Under the pieces are notes generated by a model. It was not told the origin of the DNA and ran no database searches. It worked only from the letters and a program-made list of their open reading frames with translations. A stretch of DNA of 64,000 nucleotides, taken from assembly GCA_963805475.1 (NCBI GenBank), contig CAWDUO010000009.1, positions 1-64,000 of the forward strand, written 5' to 3'. This document shows positions 23,543-32,261 of the stretch, one piece after another. Made by a program: the position numbers and the translations under genes. The DNA is from VRUE01 sp963805475. Its GTDB lineage: Bacteria > Actinomycetota > Thermoleophilia > Solirubrobacterales > 70-9. Numbering within the stretch: position 1 is the first letter of the stretch; the number at the start of each line of letters is the position of its first letter.

Positions 23543-24694
23543 CTACTCGGCGCCGGTCATATCCTCGGCGATGCCCAGGAGCTTCTCGTCGGGCGTGTGC
23601 CCAAGGACCTCGTTGCGCACCCAGTAGAAGATGGCGTTGGTCGGCATCATCATCTGCTCGTTGCGGCGGCCGGTCTTCTCGATCTGGGCGACGTCGCCCT
23701 CGCGGTCGGCCTGGAAGGAGGCCAGCGCCGAGTCGAGAGAGTCGGACTCGTCCAGCAGCCGCACCAGGTGGCCGACGTCCTCGATCGTCGAGCAGGCGCC
23801 CATGCCGGCGAAGGGCGAGAGCGTGTGGGCGGCGTCGCCGAGCAGGACGACGCGGCCCTCGTGCCACCTCTGCGGCGGGTAGCCGTGGCGGACCTCGGTG
23901 CGGACGATCTGCTCCTCTTCGGTCGCCTCGAGCGTCGCGCCGACGATCTCCGGCAGGTCCGCGACCCGCTCCAGCAGCTCGTCCTTGGAGAGCGGCGGGT
24001 CGTCGACCATCGCGACCCCCCTGCCGCCGAGGAACCAGCGCGCCGTATCGTCGCTCACCCAACCGACCCCGAAGCGCGCCTTCTCGCCCCAGACCTGCTT
24101 GTGGTGGCCGCGCGGCAGGCGCCGCTGCTCGAGCGCGGCGATTCCCTCGATCACCGCGTAGCGGGAGCGCTTCAGGTCGACCGTCTGCTTCAGCACGTCG
24201 TCGCGGACGATCGAGTGGATCCCGTCGCCGCCCAGCGCCAGGTCGCCCTCGGCGCGCGAGCCGTCGGCGAGGACGAGGGCGACGCCGTCCTCGCCTTCCT
24301 CCACCCCGGTCACCTCGGAGCCGAAGCGGTAGCGCTCGGCGCCGATCAGCTCGATCATCGCCTCCTGAAGGCGGCGCCGGTCGACGTCCATGCTCGGCGC
24401 GCCGACCTCGGCCGAGGCCTTACGGACCGGCAGCGTCATCAGCGGGCGGTCGGAGCCGTCGACGATGTGGGACTCGACGATCTCACGGCCGACCGAGTCG
24501 AGCCGCTCGCGGTCGAAGCCCCATTCCATCAGCCGCTTGATCGCGTAGGCCCAGATCGAGAAGCCGGTCGCGCGGCCCTGGAGCTCGCCGAACTTCTCGT
24601 GGATCTCCACCTCGACCCCGCGCTCGCGCAGCGCCACGCCCGCGGCGAGGCCGGCGATGCCTCCGCCGGCGATCTGGACCTTCTCCACCAGCAT
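23543..24694 (-). CDS. FAD-dependent monooxygenase (PHBH fold)
   Basis: 383 residues. FAD-binding GGGIAGLAAGVALRERG at the N-terminus, the mid-protein DG motif ALGGDGIHSIVRDDV and the second FAD motif VVLLGDAAHTLSPFAGMGA are all present and spaced as in the p-hydroxybenzoate hydroxylase family. Likely hydroxylates an aromatic substrate using NAD(P)H and O2. The start is 3 bases after the Hpt gene stop; the downstream neighbour is the alpha/beta hydrolase. Confidence 0.88.
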   Translation of the reverse strand: MLVEKVQIAGGGIAGLAAGVALRERGVEVEIHEKFGELQGRATGFSIWAYAIKRLMEWGFDRERLDSVGREIVESHIVDGSDRPLMTLPVRKASAEVGAPSMDVDRRRLQEAMIELIGAERYRFGSEVTGVEEGEDGVALVLADGSRAEGDLALGGDGIHSIVRDDVLKQTVDLKRSRYAVIEGIAALEQRRLPRGHHKQVWGEKARFGVGWVSDDTARWFLGGRGVAMVDDPPLSKDELLERVADLPEIVGATLEATEEEQIVRTEVRHGYPPQRWHEGRVVLLGDAAHTLSPFAGMGACSTIEDVGHLVRLLDESDSLDSALASFQADREGDVAQIEKTGRRNEQMMMPTNAIFYWVRNEVLGHTPDEKLLGIAEDMTGAE

Positions 24695-24697
24695 CGC

Positions 24698-25063
24698 TCA
24701 GGCGCTGAACAGCTGGGCCAGCGAGCGGCCCACGTCGGGGGGCTCCTCTTCTCCCTGGGCCGCCGCGCCGGCGCCTTCGGAGAGGGCCTTGGCGGCGTCG
24801 GCGATCTGGTGGGAGCGGCCGCCGCGCAGCTCGCCCGACTTCTTCGCCTCGGCGAGGTCGGATTCCATCAGCCCGGCGAGCTCGGCGAGGCGGCGCAGGC
24901 CGACCGCGCCCGCCGTCCCCTTCAGGGCGTGGGCTTCGGCGCGCAGGGTCTCGAAGTCTTCGGTCTCGGTGGCGAGGCCGGCCGCGATCACGTCGCAGCG
25001 CCGCCGCGCCTCCTCGGCGAAGGACTTCAGCAGCTCGGGGTCCGGTGCGGTCTTCTCGCTCAT
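24698..25063 (-). CDS. Histidine phosphotransfer (Hpt) domain protein
   Basis: 121 residues. EAHALKGTAGAVGLRRLAEL contains the phosphorylatable His in the HALKGxxGxxG motif of Hpt domains. It relays phosphate between hybrid kinases and response regulators, but neither is encoded nearby. The ATG at 25063 overlaps the upstream lipoprotein stop (ATGA), an odd pairing for a phosphorelay protein. Confidence 0.85.
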   Translation of the reverse strand: MSEKTAPDPELLKSFAEEARRRCDVIAAGLATETEDFETLRAEAHALKGTAGAVGLRRLAELAGLMESDLAEAKKSGELRGGRSHQIADAAKALSEGAGAAAQGEEEPPDVGRSLAQLFSA

Positions 25064-26153
25064 TCGCCGATCACATCTTCCACGACTTCGGTCATCCGGC
25101 GCACCCCGAAGGCGCCCTCGATCTCCGCCCTGATCACTCCCTGGCGGTCGATCGCGAACAGCCACGGCTCGCTCGGCAGGCGGAATGCCCGCACCTGCGG
25201 CCTCACGCCCTTGCTCGGATCGTTGTCGTTGTAGATCTCCATGTGGATGAACGCGGCCCTGTCGCCGAACCGGTGTTTGACCTGCTCGGCCACGTCGACG
25301 ACCGGCGCGCATACCCGACTCTGGCAGAACTGGGGGGTCGCAAACAAGAGGAATATCGGTTCCCGGCCGAGCGCTTCGGCGAAATCGACCCGGTTCTGGG
25401 TGTCCGGCGGCACCCGCGTGGTGAGCTTGGAGAGGTCGCCGCCGACGTCGGCGGCGGTCGGCGTGTGGATCTTCGGCGGCCTCTGCCCCAGCCGCGGCAC
25501 CCGCTTGAATTCGCCGACGGTGACGCTGGGCAGCAGCGTGGCGACCGTTTCGCCGCCCTGCTCGATCAGCGCCGCGGCCTTCCACTCGCCGTCGCTGGTG
25601 AAGTCGATGTTCGTGCTGTAGACGACCGCCGCCGTGTCGGGGTCTTCGACGGTCACCTTGGCGCGAAAGGCGGGCTTGGTCGCGAGGCTTTCGATCGCCG
25701 CCGGAAAGGGGCCGATCGCCGGCTGTTCCAGCGCTTCCCGGCGCGCGCGGGCGAGGGCGCCCTTCTTCTGCCTGCCGTTCTCGCCGGTCCCGCTCCCGCC
25801 CCCCTTCACCAGCGGCACCTTGGCGACGTAGATGGCGACCTTGGCGTCGTCCACCTGGCTGCGATCGGGATGGAAGACGCCGAACGGGAAGCGGTTCTCC
25901 CCCCTGTGGAAGACCTGCGCCGCCGGCGAGACGATCAGTTCGGCGTGCCCGTCGGCCTCTTTGACGATTTCCCGCAGATCCTTGCCTTCCGCCTTGGGGA
26001 ACTCGCTCCGCGGCGGAGCCGGCGCGCTCGCGGCGGTGGCGGCGGCCGCGCCGCCGGAGTCGGAGCCGCCGCCGCAGCCGGACGCGGGCAGGGCGGCGAC
26101 GAGCATGAAGGCGAGAGCGCTTGTGGCTTGGCGCCGGGTCATGCGGGTGGCCA
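25060..26153 (-). CDS. Lipoprotein with C-terminal thioredoxin-like domain
   Basis: About 364 residues from ATG 26153 (ATG 26141 also possible). Signal and lipobox: ALAFMLVAALPASGC, then a Gly/Ser/Ala linker. The C-terminal ~150 residues include REPIFLLFATPQFCQSRVCA (a C-x4-C redox-like pair), FIHMEIYNDNDPSKGVRPQV and FAIDRQGVIRAEIEGAFG, a thioredoxin-type fold on the outer face of the membrane. The middle ~200 residues are an immunoglobulin-like or unknown domain with GEWKAAALIEQGGE. Possible role in redox or metal handling outside the cell. Confidence 0.78.
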
Positions 26154-26224
26154 TGTTATTCGGCCCCCGCGCGGCGGGCGACGTACTAGGGTGCGTCGCC
26201 AAACTCGAGCGTGAGGAGAAAGAC

Positions 26225-26956
26225 TTGGCTGAGCGAGCTGCACTGATCACGGGGGCCTCGAGCGGGATCGGACTGGCGATCGCCCGCACGCTCGGCGAGC
26301 AGGGCTACGCGCTGACCGTCTCGGCGCGGCGGCCGGAGAAGCTCGAGGCGGCCGCCGCGGAGCTGCGCGACGCCGGCCTGGAGGTGCAGAGCGTCGCCGC
26401 CAACATGTCCGAGGAGGAGGACGTGCTCGGCGTCTTCGCCCGCCACCGCGAGGCCTACGGGCGGCTCGACGCGCTGGTCAACAACGCCGGCGTCGGCATC
26501 GGCGCGCCGATGGAGGAGATCCAGACGAAATACCTCGACATGCAGCTTGCGGTCAACCTGCGGGCGCTGGTGATCGGCACCCGCGAGGGCCTGCCGATGC
26601 TGCGCGAGGCCGGCGCCGAGCACGGCAAGGCGCTGATCGTCAACACCGCCTCGATCGCCGGCAAGGCCGGCCAGGCCTGGCTCTCGGTCTACGCCGCGAC
26701 CAAGGGCGCGGTGATCAACTTCACCCAGTCGACGCACCGCGAGGTCGGCGGCGCCGGCATCCAGTGCACGGCGCTCGCCCCCGGCTTCGTCGACACGGCG
26801 ATGACCGACTTCGCCAAGGCCCATGTGCCGGCGGAGGAGATGATCCGGCCCGAGGACATCGGCGAGGCGGTGCGCTTCCTGCTGCGCACCTCGCCCAACT
26901 GCCACGTGCCGGAGATTGTCTTCACCAGGCCAAGCGAGGGACTTGATACGCCCTGA
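26225..26956 (+). CDS. Short-chain dehydrogenase/reductase
   Basis: 243 residues. TTG start at 26225 with GAGGAG upstream gives LAERAALITGASSGIGLAIA, the cofactor-binding TGxxxGIG motif right at the N-terminus. NNAG (LVNNAGVGIGA), catalytic Ser region VNTASIAGKAG, and the YxxxK motif in LSVYAATKGAVI are present. Substrate unknown. Followed 10 bases later by the glycosyltransferase gene, so probably co-transcribed. Confidence 0.88.
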   Translation: MAERAALITGASSGIGLAIARTLGEQGYALTVSARRPEKLEAAAAELRDAGLEVQSVAANMSEEEDVLGVFARHREAYGRLDALVNNAGVGIGAPMEEIQTKYLDMQLAVNLRALVIGTREGLPMLREAGAEHGKALIVNTASIAGKAGQAWLSVYAATKGAVINFTQSTHREVGGAGIQCTALAPGFVDTAMTDFAKAHVPAEEMIRPEDIGEAVRFLLRTSPNCHVPEIVFTRPSEGLDTP

Positions 26957-26966
26957 CGGGCGTCGC

Positions 26967-28169
26967 ATGCGGTTCCTCGTCGCGGCGTTCGGCGACCCGG
27001 GGCATGTGTTCCCGGCGATCGCGCTGGGGCGGGCGCTGGCCGGGCGCGGCCACGAGGTGACGATCGAGACCTGGGAGGAGCGGCGCGGCGCGGTCGAGGG
27101 CGCCGGGCTGGGCTTCGCCGCGGCCGAGGAATACCGGATGTTCCCGCCGCCCGACCCGGACTCGCCCGAGGGCGCGCACGCGGCGGAGGCGGCGCGGGCG
27201 CTGCTGCCGCTGCTGGAGGAGATGCGCCCGCACGCGGTGGTCAGCGACATCCTCACCCTGGCGCCGGCGCTGGCGGCCGAGGTCGCCGGGGTGCCGCGGG
27301 CGACGCTGATCCCCCACATCTACCCGGTGGTCGAGCCGGGGCTGCCCTTCTTCGCCGTCGGCCTGCGGCCGCCGCGGACGCCGCTCGGGCGGGCGGTCTG
27401 GCGCGGAGGGCAGCGGGCGCTGAACGTCGGGCTCGAGCAGGGGCGCGACGACCTGAACCGGCAGCGGGCGCGGCTGGGGCTGGCGCCGACCGAGCGCTTC
27501 CACGGCGGCATCAGCCCCGACCTGGCGCTGGTCGGGACGTTCCCGCAGCTCGAGTATCCGCGGCGCTGGCCGGCGGGGGTCGAGGTGACCGGCCCGATGA
27601 CCTTCGAGGTCCCCCACCCGGAGATCGAGCTGCCGCCGGGCGACGAGCCGCTGGTGCTGGTCGCGCCGAGCACCGCGCACGACTCGCGCAACCACCTGGT
27701 GCGCACGGCGCTGGCGGCGCTCGCCGGCGAGCCGGTGCGGGTGGTGGCGACCACCAACCGCGTCGTCCCGCAGAGCCCGATCGAGGTCCCGCCGAACGCG
27801 GTCCTCGTCGACTGGCTCAGCTACAGCCAATTGATGCCGGCGGCCTCGCTGGTGATCTCCCACGGCGGCCACGGCACCGTCTGCCGCGCCCTCGCCGCCG
27901 GCACGCCGCTGCTGATCAGCCCCTTCATCGGCGACATGAGCGAGACCGCGATGCGTGTCGGCTGGTCCGGCGCCGGCCTCTCCCTCCCCTGGCGCCTCTG
28001 CCGCCCCGCCCCGCTTCGCTGGGCCGCCAGCCGCGTCCTCGACGACCCGGCGTTCGCCGCCAGGGCCACCGAACTGGCCACCTGGGCAAAGACCCACGAC
28101 GGCGCCGAGCGCGGCGCAGAGCTCGTCGAGCGGCTGGGCGCCAAAGACAAGGCTGGCGCCACCCCGTAG
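26967..28169 (+). CDS. Glycosyltransferase, MGT/UGT-like (GT-B fold)
   Basis: 400 residues from ATG 26967. N-terminal acceptor domain starts MRFLVAAFGDPGHVFPAIAL and HxxHH-type contacts appear in TLIPHIYPVVEPG. The C-terminal donor domain has VDWLSYSQLMPAASLVISHG then GHGTVCRALAAGTPLLISPF, the HGGxGT nucleotide-sugar motif. Members glycosylate small molecules or macrolides; the acceptor here is not evident. Confidence 0.86.
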   Translation: MRFLVAAFGDPGHVFPAIALGRALAGRGHEVTIETWEERRGAVEGAGLGFAAAEEYRMFPPPDPDSPEGAHAAEAARALLPLLEEMRPHAVVSDILTLAPALAAEVAGVPRATLIPHIYPVVEPGLPFFAVGLRPPRTPLGRAVWRGGQRALNVGLEQGRDDLNRQRARLGLAPTERFHGGISPDLALVGTFPQLEYPRRWPAGVEVTGPMTFEVPHPEIELPPGDEPLVLVAPSTAHDSRNHLVRTALAALAGEPVRVVATTNRVVPQSPIEVPPNAVLVDWLSYSQLMPAASLVISHGGHGTVCRALAAGTPLLISPFIGDMSETAMRVGWSGAGLSLPWRLCRPAPLRWAASRVLDDPAFAARATELATWAKTHDGAERGAELVERLGAKDKAGATP

Positions 28170-28205
28170 AATGCGCCGAAGCTCGGTGCTTGCGGGCATG
28201 AGCGA

Positions 28206-28276
28206 TCCCCCGTGATGTAGCGGCAGCATGACTGACTGTTAATCAGTTCGCGGTGGTTCGAATCCACCCGGGGGAG
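28206..28276 (+). tRNA. tRNA-Asn (GTT)
   Basis: 71 nt. Acceptor TCCCCCG pairs with CGGGGGA, discriminator G at 28276. Anticodon stem ACTGA/TCAGT with loop CTGTTAA gives GTT. T-arm GGTGGTTCGAATCCACC. CCA is not encoded. The stop codon of the HNH gene begins on the very next base. Confidence 0.92.
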
Positions 28277-29017
28277 TTATTTGATGGTTTCGTTCGTAAG
28301 TGTTGCTATCCCGTTCTCTATCTCCGCGTGGCAGTTTGCGCAAAGCAGCACACACTTTGCTGCCTCCGCCTTCAACTCAGCGAAGGCTCTGGCGCAGCCT
28401 CGCCGGGATAGTGAAAACGATTTCGCCGCCGGATTGAGGTGGTGAAATTGCAGCGCACCTTGATATCGGTCATAGCCGCACAGTCGGCACCTTCCTCCGG
28501 CTTCGTCGACGAGACGTTCCTTCGCCCTTCGGCGCCAGGCAGACACCTTGTCTTTTCGGCACTTCATGCACCGGTATGAACCGCGGTTCTCAAGAACGAA
28601 TTTTGTTCGGCCATGTCGAGGGCAATCCCTCTCGATGTATCGCTCGCCACGCCGCTTGGCTTCTCGTGCCTCCCGTCGCCGCAACCCTCCAGTGGCCTTG
28701 AGGCCATACCGCCCCAACCAGTAGCGCACCGTTGAGATATCTCGATCTACTTGCCCGGCTATCTCGTGGAGCGTCAAGCCATCTTCAACGGCAACTGTCA
28801 GTGGACCACGCTCAAGCCCACCACGCGGTGAAAAGCGACCTCGGCCAACTGCGCTCAGATCGTGCTTCTTCAGCCAGTACCCCACGGTCGAAGGGTGCTT
28901 GCCTACCTTCCGTCCGATCGCTTCCAGCGACATCCCTTTTGCCAAGCAGTCCTCTAGAAATCCCCGCTCCATGCGGTGCGATTCTGGCAAACGCATCAGA
29001 CAGAACATTGCGGACAC
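28277..29017 (-). CDS. HNH endonuclease with two N-terminal helix-turn-helix motifs
   Basis: 246 residues from GTG 29017 (AAGG 7 bases upstream). Two HTH-like segments: GMSLEAIGRKVGKHPSTVGY with WLKKHDL (about 28-55) and GLTLHEIAGQVDRDISTVRY with WLGRYGL (about 80-107). Next come CPRHGRTKF and YRCMKCRKDK zinc-type Cys pairs, then CRLCGYD, LQFHHLNPAAKSFSL and CVLLCANCHAEIENG, the HNH core with its zinc. GC content is visibly lower than neighbours. It abuts the 3' end of tRNA-Asn in opposite orientation, typical of an inserted or homing-type gene. Confidence 0.85.
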   Translation of the reverse strand: MSAMFCLMRLPESHRMERGFLEDCLAKGMSLEAIGRKVGKHPSTVGYWLKKHDLSAVGRGRFSPRGGLERGPLTVAVEDGLTLHEIAGQVDRDISTVRYWLGRYGLKATGGLRRREAREAKRRGERYIERDCPRHGRTKFVLENRGSYRCMKCRKDKVSAWRRRAKERLVDEAGGRCRLCGYDRYQGALQFHHLNPAAKSFSLSRRGCARAFAELKAEAAKCVLLCANCHAEIENGIATLTNETIK

Positions 29018-29026
29018 CTGTTCGCC

Positions 29027-30433
29027 TTAACTCGGGGCGAAAGGCATCACTTCAGCGAGACGTTGGAGACTGGCTTCGTGCTCCCGACGGGCGCTGTCCT
29101 CACTTTTCTCGGGAGCCTGGATCGGTGTCGCTTCGGGCTCTGCCGGCTCCTCCTCGCGTATCTTCGGCGCCTTGGTGCGCGGCGGTACCAGCCCCTGCAC
29201 GAGATCACGGTAGAAGTCGGTCGTCTGCTTGCGAGTTTCAGCGACAAACGAGCCGTCTTTCCTACCGTCCTTCTTGCCCATCGGCCTCGACAGCGCAACG
29301 ACGAAAGTGCGCGGCTCACGCTTTGGGTCCTCGCTCATCAGGAGGAGATTGGGCGACTGACGACAGTCCCTCAAGAGCTCAGACCGGGTGCCGCGTACGC
29401 GGCTGAACTGCACGTCCACCCGGAGGTCGTCGGGCGCATCCTTCAACTGGCGCAACAACCAGTTGATCCGGGTCTTCGGGCGTCCTTCCTTCGGAGCGGC
29501 CACTTCGACGCTCGTCGTCACCAACCGCGCTCGCAGATCGGCCTCGATCCCGATCGGGCCGACGGCATCGGGCACCTCGATTGCGCTGGAGAAGATCCCC
29601 TCCGATGCCAGTCGTTGAGTGCCGAGCGTAATCTGCTCTGCCGGCGTCTTGCCCCGAGGGCGCAGATGCTTTACGTCGACGCCCAGCTCCTGGCTCAGGT
29701 GGAGGCACAGGTACTCGACGAACTGCTCCCAGCGACCTGCCATGGCCTCGGTTTGGGGATCGGTAGCGCGCAGCGTCCCGTTTCGGGCGCTTTCACGCAC
29801 ACGTACCCACTCGCCGCCCATCCCGGCGAAGCCGCTCGCGCCTGACTTTTCATCGTCCAAGTACCGGATCAACTCACCGAGGATCCACGCCTGATCGGGA
29901 TCTGCGATCCCGCGAAACCTGTGCTGGACGATCGCCTCGGTCAGAACCCGCCACCAGGAGAGGTGGTAGACGGTGAGGCCCTTCAATTTTGATTTTTTCA
30001 CGGAGTAGGGAAGCGACCGCGCGTCCCCGCGAATTTGGTTGGAGATGGTCAGCAGGCCGTCGAAGCCGTGCGCCCGGCCAAGGTCGAGATAGCGAGAGAC
30101 CTGATCTGCGTCCAGAGAAGCCCCATTCGTCTTGATCTCGACCAGGCAGCTCCAACGTTTCTTGCCTCGTTCGACCACCACGGCCCCATCTGGGATGTGC
30201 AGCTTCTCTTCATCGTCTTTGAAACGGAGCTCGGTGTAGGTGGACACCTTTCCCTTCGGGGCTTTCATGCCGGAGAGGAGCCCATGGCAAAAGTCGGGCA
30301 CAGCGCTCATAACCGCAAGCAGAGCAGATGCGGCGCGGCGCTCCTGCTCGACCTGGTTGCGAATCCCCGCAGTGGGCAAAAGCCGGGCCGGAACCCACTC
30401 CTCCTGCATCGACTCCCAATCTGCGTTTCCCAA
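29027..30433 (-). CDS. Conserved actinobacterial protein with PD-(D/E)XK-nuclease-like N-terminal region
   Basis: About 468 residues from TTG 30433 (AAGGGG 7 bases upstream; ATG 30409 is an alternative). The start WESMQEEWVPARLLPTAGIR leads to LHIPDGAVVVERGKKRWSC then LVEIKTNGASLDADQVSRYL: an Asp followed by E-x-K in adjacent strands, then a Gln helix, as in restriction-type nucleases. The rest (RGIADPDQAWILGELIRYLD, EQFVEYLCLHLSQELGV) is conserved in a family I have seen annotated only as stress or hypothetical protein. The C-terminus is charged and Pro-rich. 9 bases before the HNH gene and co-directional, with similar lower GC. Confidence 0.65.
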   Translation of the reverse strand: MGNADWESMQEEWVPARLLPTAGIRNQVEQERRAASALLAVMSAVPDFCHGLLSGMKAPKGKVSTYTELRFKDDEEKLHIPDGAVVVERGKKRWSCLVEIKTNGASLDADQVSRYLDLGRAHGFDGLLTISNQIRGDARSLPYSVKKSKLKGLTVYHLSWWRVLTEAIVQHRFRGIADPDQAWILGELIRYLDDEKSGASGFAGMGGEWVRVRESARNGTLRATDPQTEAMAGRWEQFVEYLCLHLSQELGVDVKHLRPRGKTPAEQITLGTQRLASEGIFSSAIEVPDAVGPIGIEADLRARLVTTSVEVAAPKEGRPKTRINWLLRQLKDAPDDLRVDVQFSRVRGTRSELLRDCRQSPNLLLMSEDPKREPRTFVVALSRPMGKKDGRKDGSFVAETRKQTTDFYRDLVQGLVPPRTKAPKIREEEPAEPEATPIQAPEKSEDSARREHEASLQRLAEVMPFAPS

Positions 30434-30498
30434 GGTAATTCCCCTTCCGTCTTCCGCGGCAGAAGAGTACTCGGTTTCGCCGGACGAAATTGGGTGGG

Positions 30499-32261
30499 TC
30501 AGCCGCCGACCCGCTCGGTGCGGGCTATGCGCTCCACCAGGGCGGCGCGCTCGCGGCTCAGGGCGGCGCGGCGCTCGTGGTCGCCGGCTTCGCCGGCGGC
30601 GGCGATCTGGGACTCGAGGCGGCGCTGCTCGAGCAGCAGGTAGTTGAGCTCCATCGCCTCCGGCGAGGCCGGCTCGTCGTGGGCGAGGATGACCAGCTCG
30701 GCGATCAGGCTCGCCAGCTGCTCGTCGTCGTGCGGGAGGTTCGACGCGGGGTCGGCAGGGTGCTCGCGCAGCCAGGCGGCGGCCCGGGCGCCGCTCGGCG
30801 AGAGGTGCTCGTCGGTGAGGCGGGCGAGGTACCCGCCGCCCTCCTCGGGCAGGGCGATGCACATCGCCAGCAGCGCCCGCTCGCGCCGTTCGCGCGAGGT
30901 CAGGGTCGCCGGCGACGCCTCCTTCCGCCGAGGCGGTTCCGCGGAACCGCCGCCGCTCGGCGGCTGGGCCGCCGTCACCCGGCCCATCACCAGCGCCGGC
31001 TCGAGGTCGAGCCGCCCGGCGACGCGCCGCACCAGGTCGTCGCGGCTCGCCGTCGCGCCCATCCCGGCGAGGACCGGCGCCACCTCGCCCAGCGCCCGGT
31101 CGCGCTCGGCCGGCGACGAGACGTCGGTGCGGTCGAGCACCAGGCCGACCTGGAAGGCGGGCAGGTCGACGGCGCCCTCGACCAGCGCCCGGAAGCGCTC
31201 CGCCCCCCCTCCGCCGCCAGCATCTCCGCCGGGTCCTCGCCGGCCGGCATCGCCGCCACCCGCAGGCGCACCTTGCGCCCCGCCGCGACCCGCTGGGCGC
31301 GCAGCATCGCCTCCTGGCCGGCCGAGTCGGCGTCGAGCGCCAGCACCACCTCGTCGACCATCCCCGAGAGCGCCGCCACCTGCTCCTCGGTGATCGACGT
31401 GCCCATCACGCCGACGACCTCGGCGATCCCCGCCTGGTGCAGCGCCAGCACGTCGGTGTAGCCCTCGACGACGACGACCCGGCCGCTCTTCGCGATCGCC
31501 TCCTTGGCCAGGTCGATGCCGTACAGCATGCGGCTCTTGTGGAAGAAGTCGGTCTCGGCCGTGTTGACGTACTTCGCCCCCTGGTCGGAGCGCATCGCCC
31601 GCCCGCCGAAGCCGAGCGCGCGGCCGCGCCGGTCGCGGATCGGGAACATGATCCGCTCGCGGAAGCGGTCGTACTCGCCGCCGCTGCGGCCCCGCTGGGC
31701 CAACCCGACCGAGCGCAGCTCCTCGACCGTGAAACCGGCCATCTGGCCGCGCTTCAGCACCGTGTCCCAGGCGCTCGGCGCGTAGCCGACGCCGAAGGCG
31801 CGCAGCGCCTCCTCGCCCAGGCCGCGTTCGGCCAGGTAGGCGCGCGCCCGCTCCGCCTCCTCGGCGTCCCAGAGGAAGTGGGCGTAGAAGGCGGCGACCC
31901 GGTCGAGCAGATCCTCCAGGCGCCGCCGCTGCCGCCGCCTCGCCTCCGCCTGCGGGTCCTCCTTCTCGCGCGTCAGCTCGACCCCGTAGCGGTCGGCCAG
32001 CAGCTCGACCGCCTCGGCGAAGCCCAGCCCCTCCTTCTCCTCGACGAACTTGATCGTGTCGCCGCCGACCCCGCAGCCGAAGCAGTGGTAGAGCTTCTCC
32101 TGCGCGTCGACCGAGAACGACGGCGTGCGCTCCTCGTGGAACGGGCAGAGCCCGACCCAGCGGGCGCCCTGGCGGCGCAGGTCGGTGTGGGCGGAGATCA
32201 CCTCGACGATGTCGGCCGCCTGCTTGACCCGCTCGAGGCTCTCCTCGGAGATCAGCGCCAT
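30499..32261 (-). CDS. dnaG: DNA primase DnaG, frame broken once in a poly-G tract
   Basis: Synthesises RNA primers at replication forks. N-terminal zinc-binding CPFHEERTPSFSVDAQEKLY then HCFGCGVGGD; TOPRIM core VVVEGYTDVLALHQAG and EVVLALDADSAGQEA. The frame runs well to PAEMLAAEGG, then shifts at a run of seven G (plus-strand C run 31203-31209); one extra G restores AERFRALVEGAVDLPAF and VGLVLDRTDVSSPAERDRAL to the stop at 30499. Total ~587 residues, normal. ATG at 32261 overlaps the dgt stop (TGATG). An essential gene, so a base-calling error or slippage is more likely than loss. Confidence 0.9.
30932..30951. repeat. 20-bp perfect palindrome in the dnaG linker
   Basis: GGCGGTTCCGCGGAACCGCC reads the same on both strands and is followed by further GCCGCC/GGCGGC dyads. 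It encodes part of the low-complexity SGGGSAEPPRRKEA linker before the primase C-terminal helicase-binding domain. Confidence 0.6.

Noticed and set aside
28206..30500. Direct repeat of the tRNA-Asn 3' end at the far side of the HNH island
   Set aside because: I looked for the T-arm and acceptor sequence near 30430-30520 and did not find it, so no att pair is claimed.
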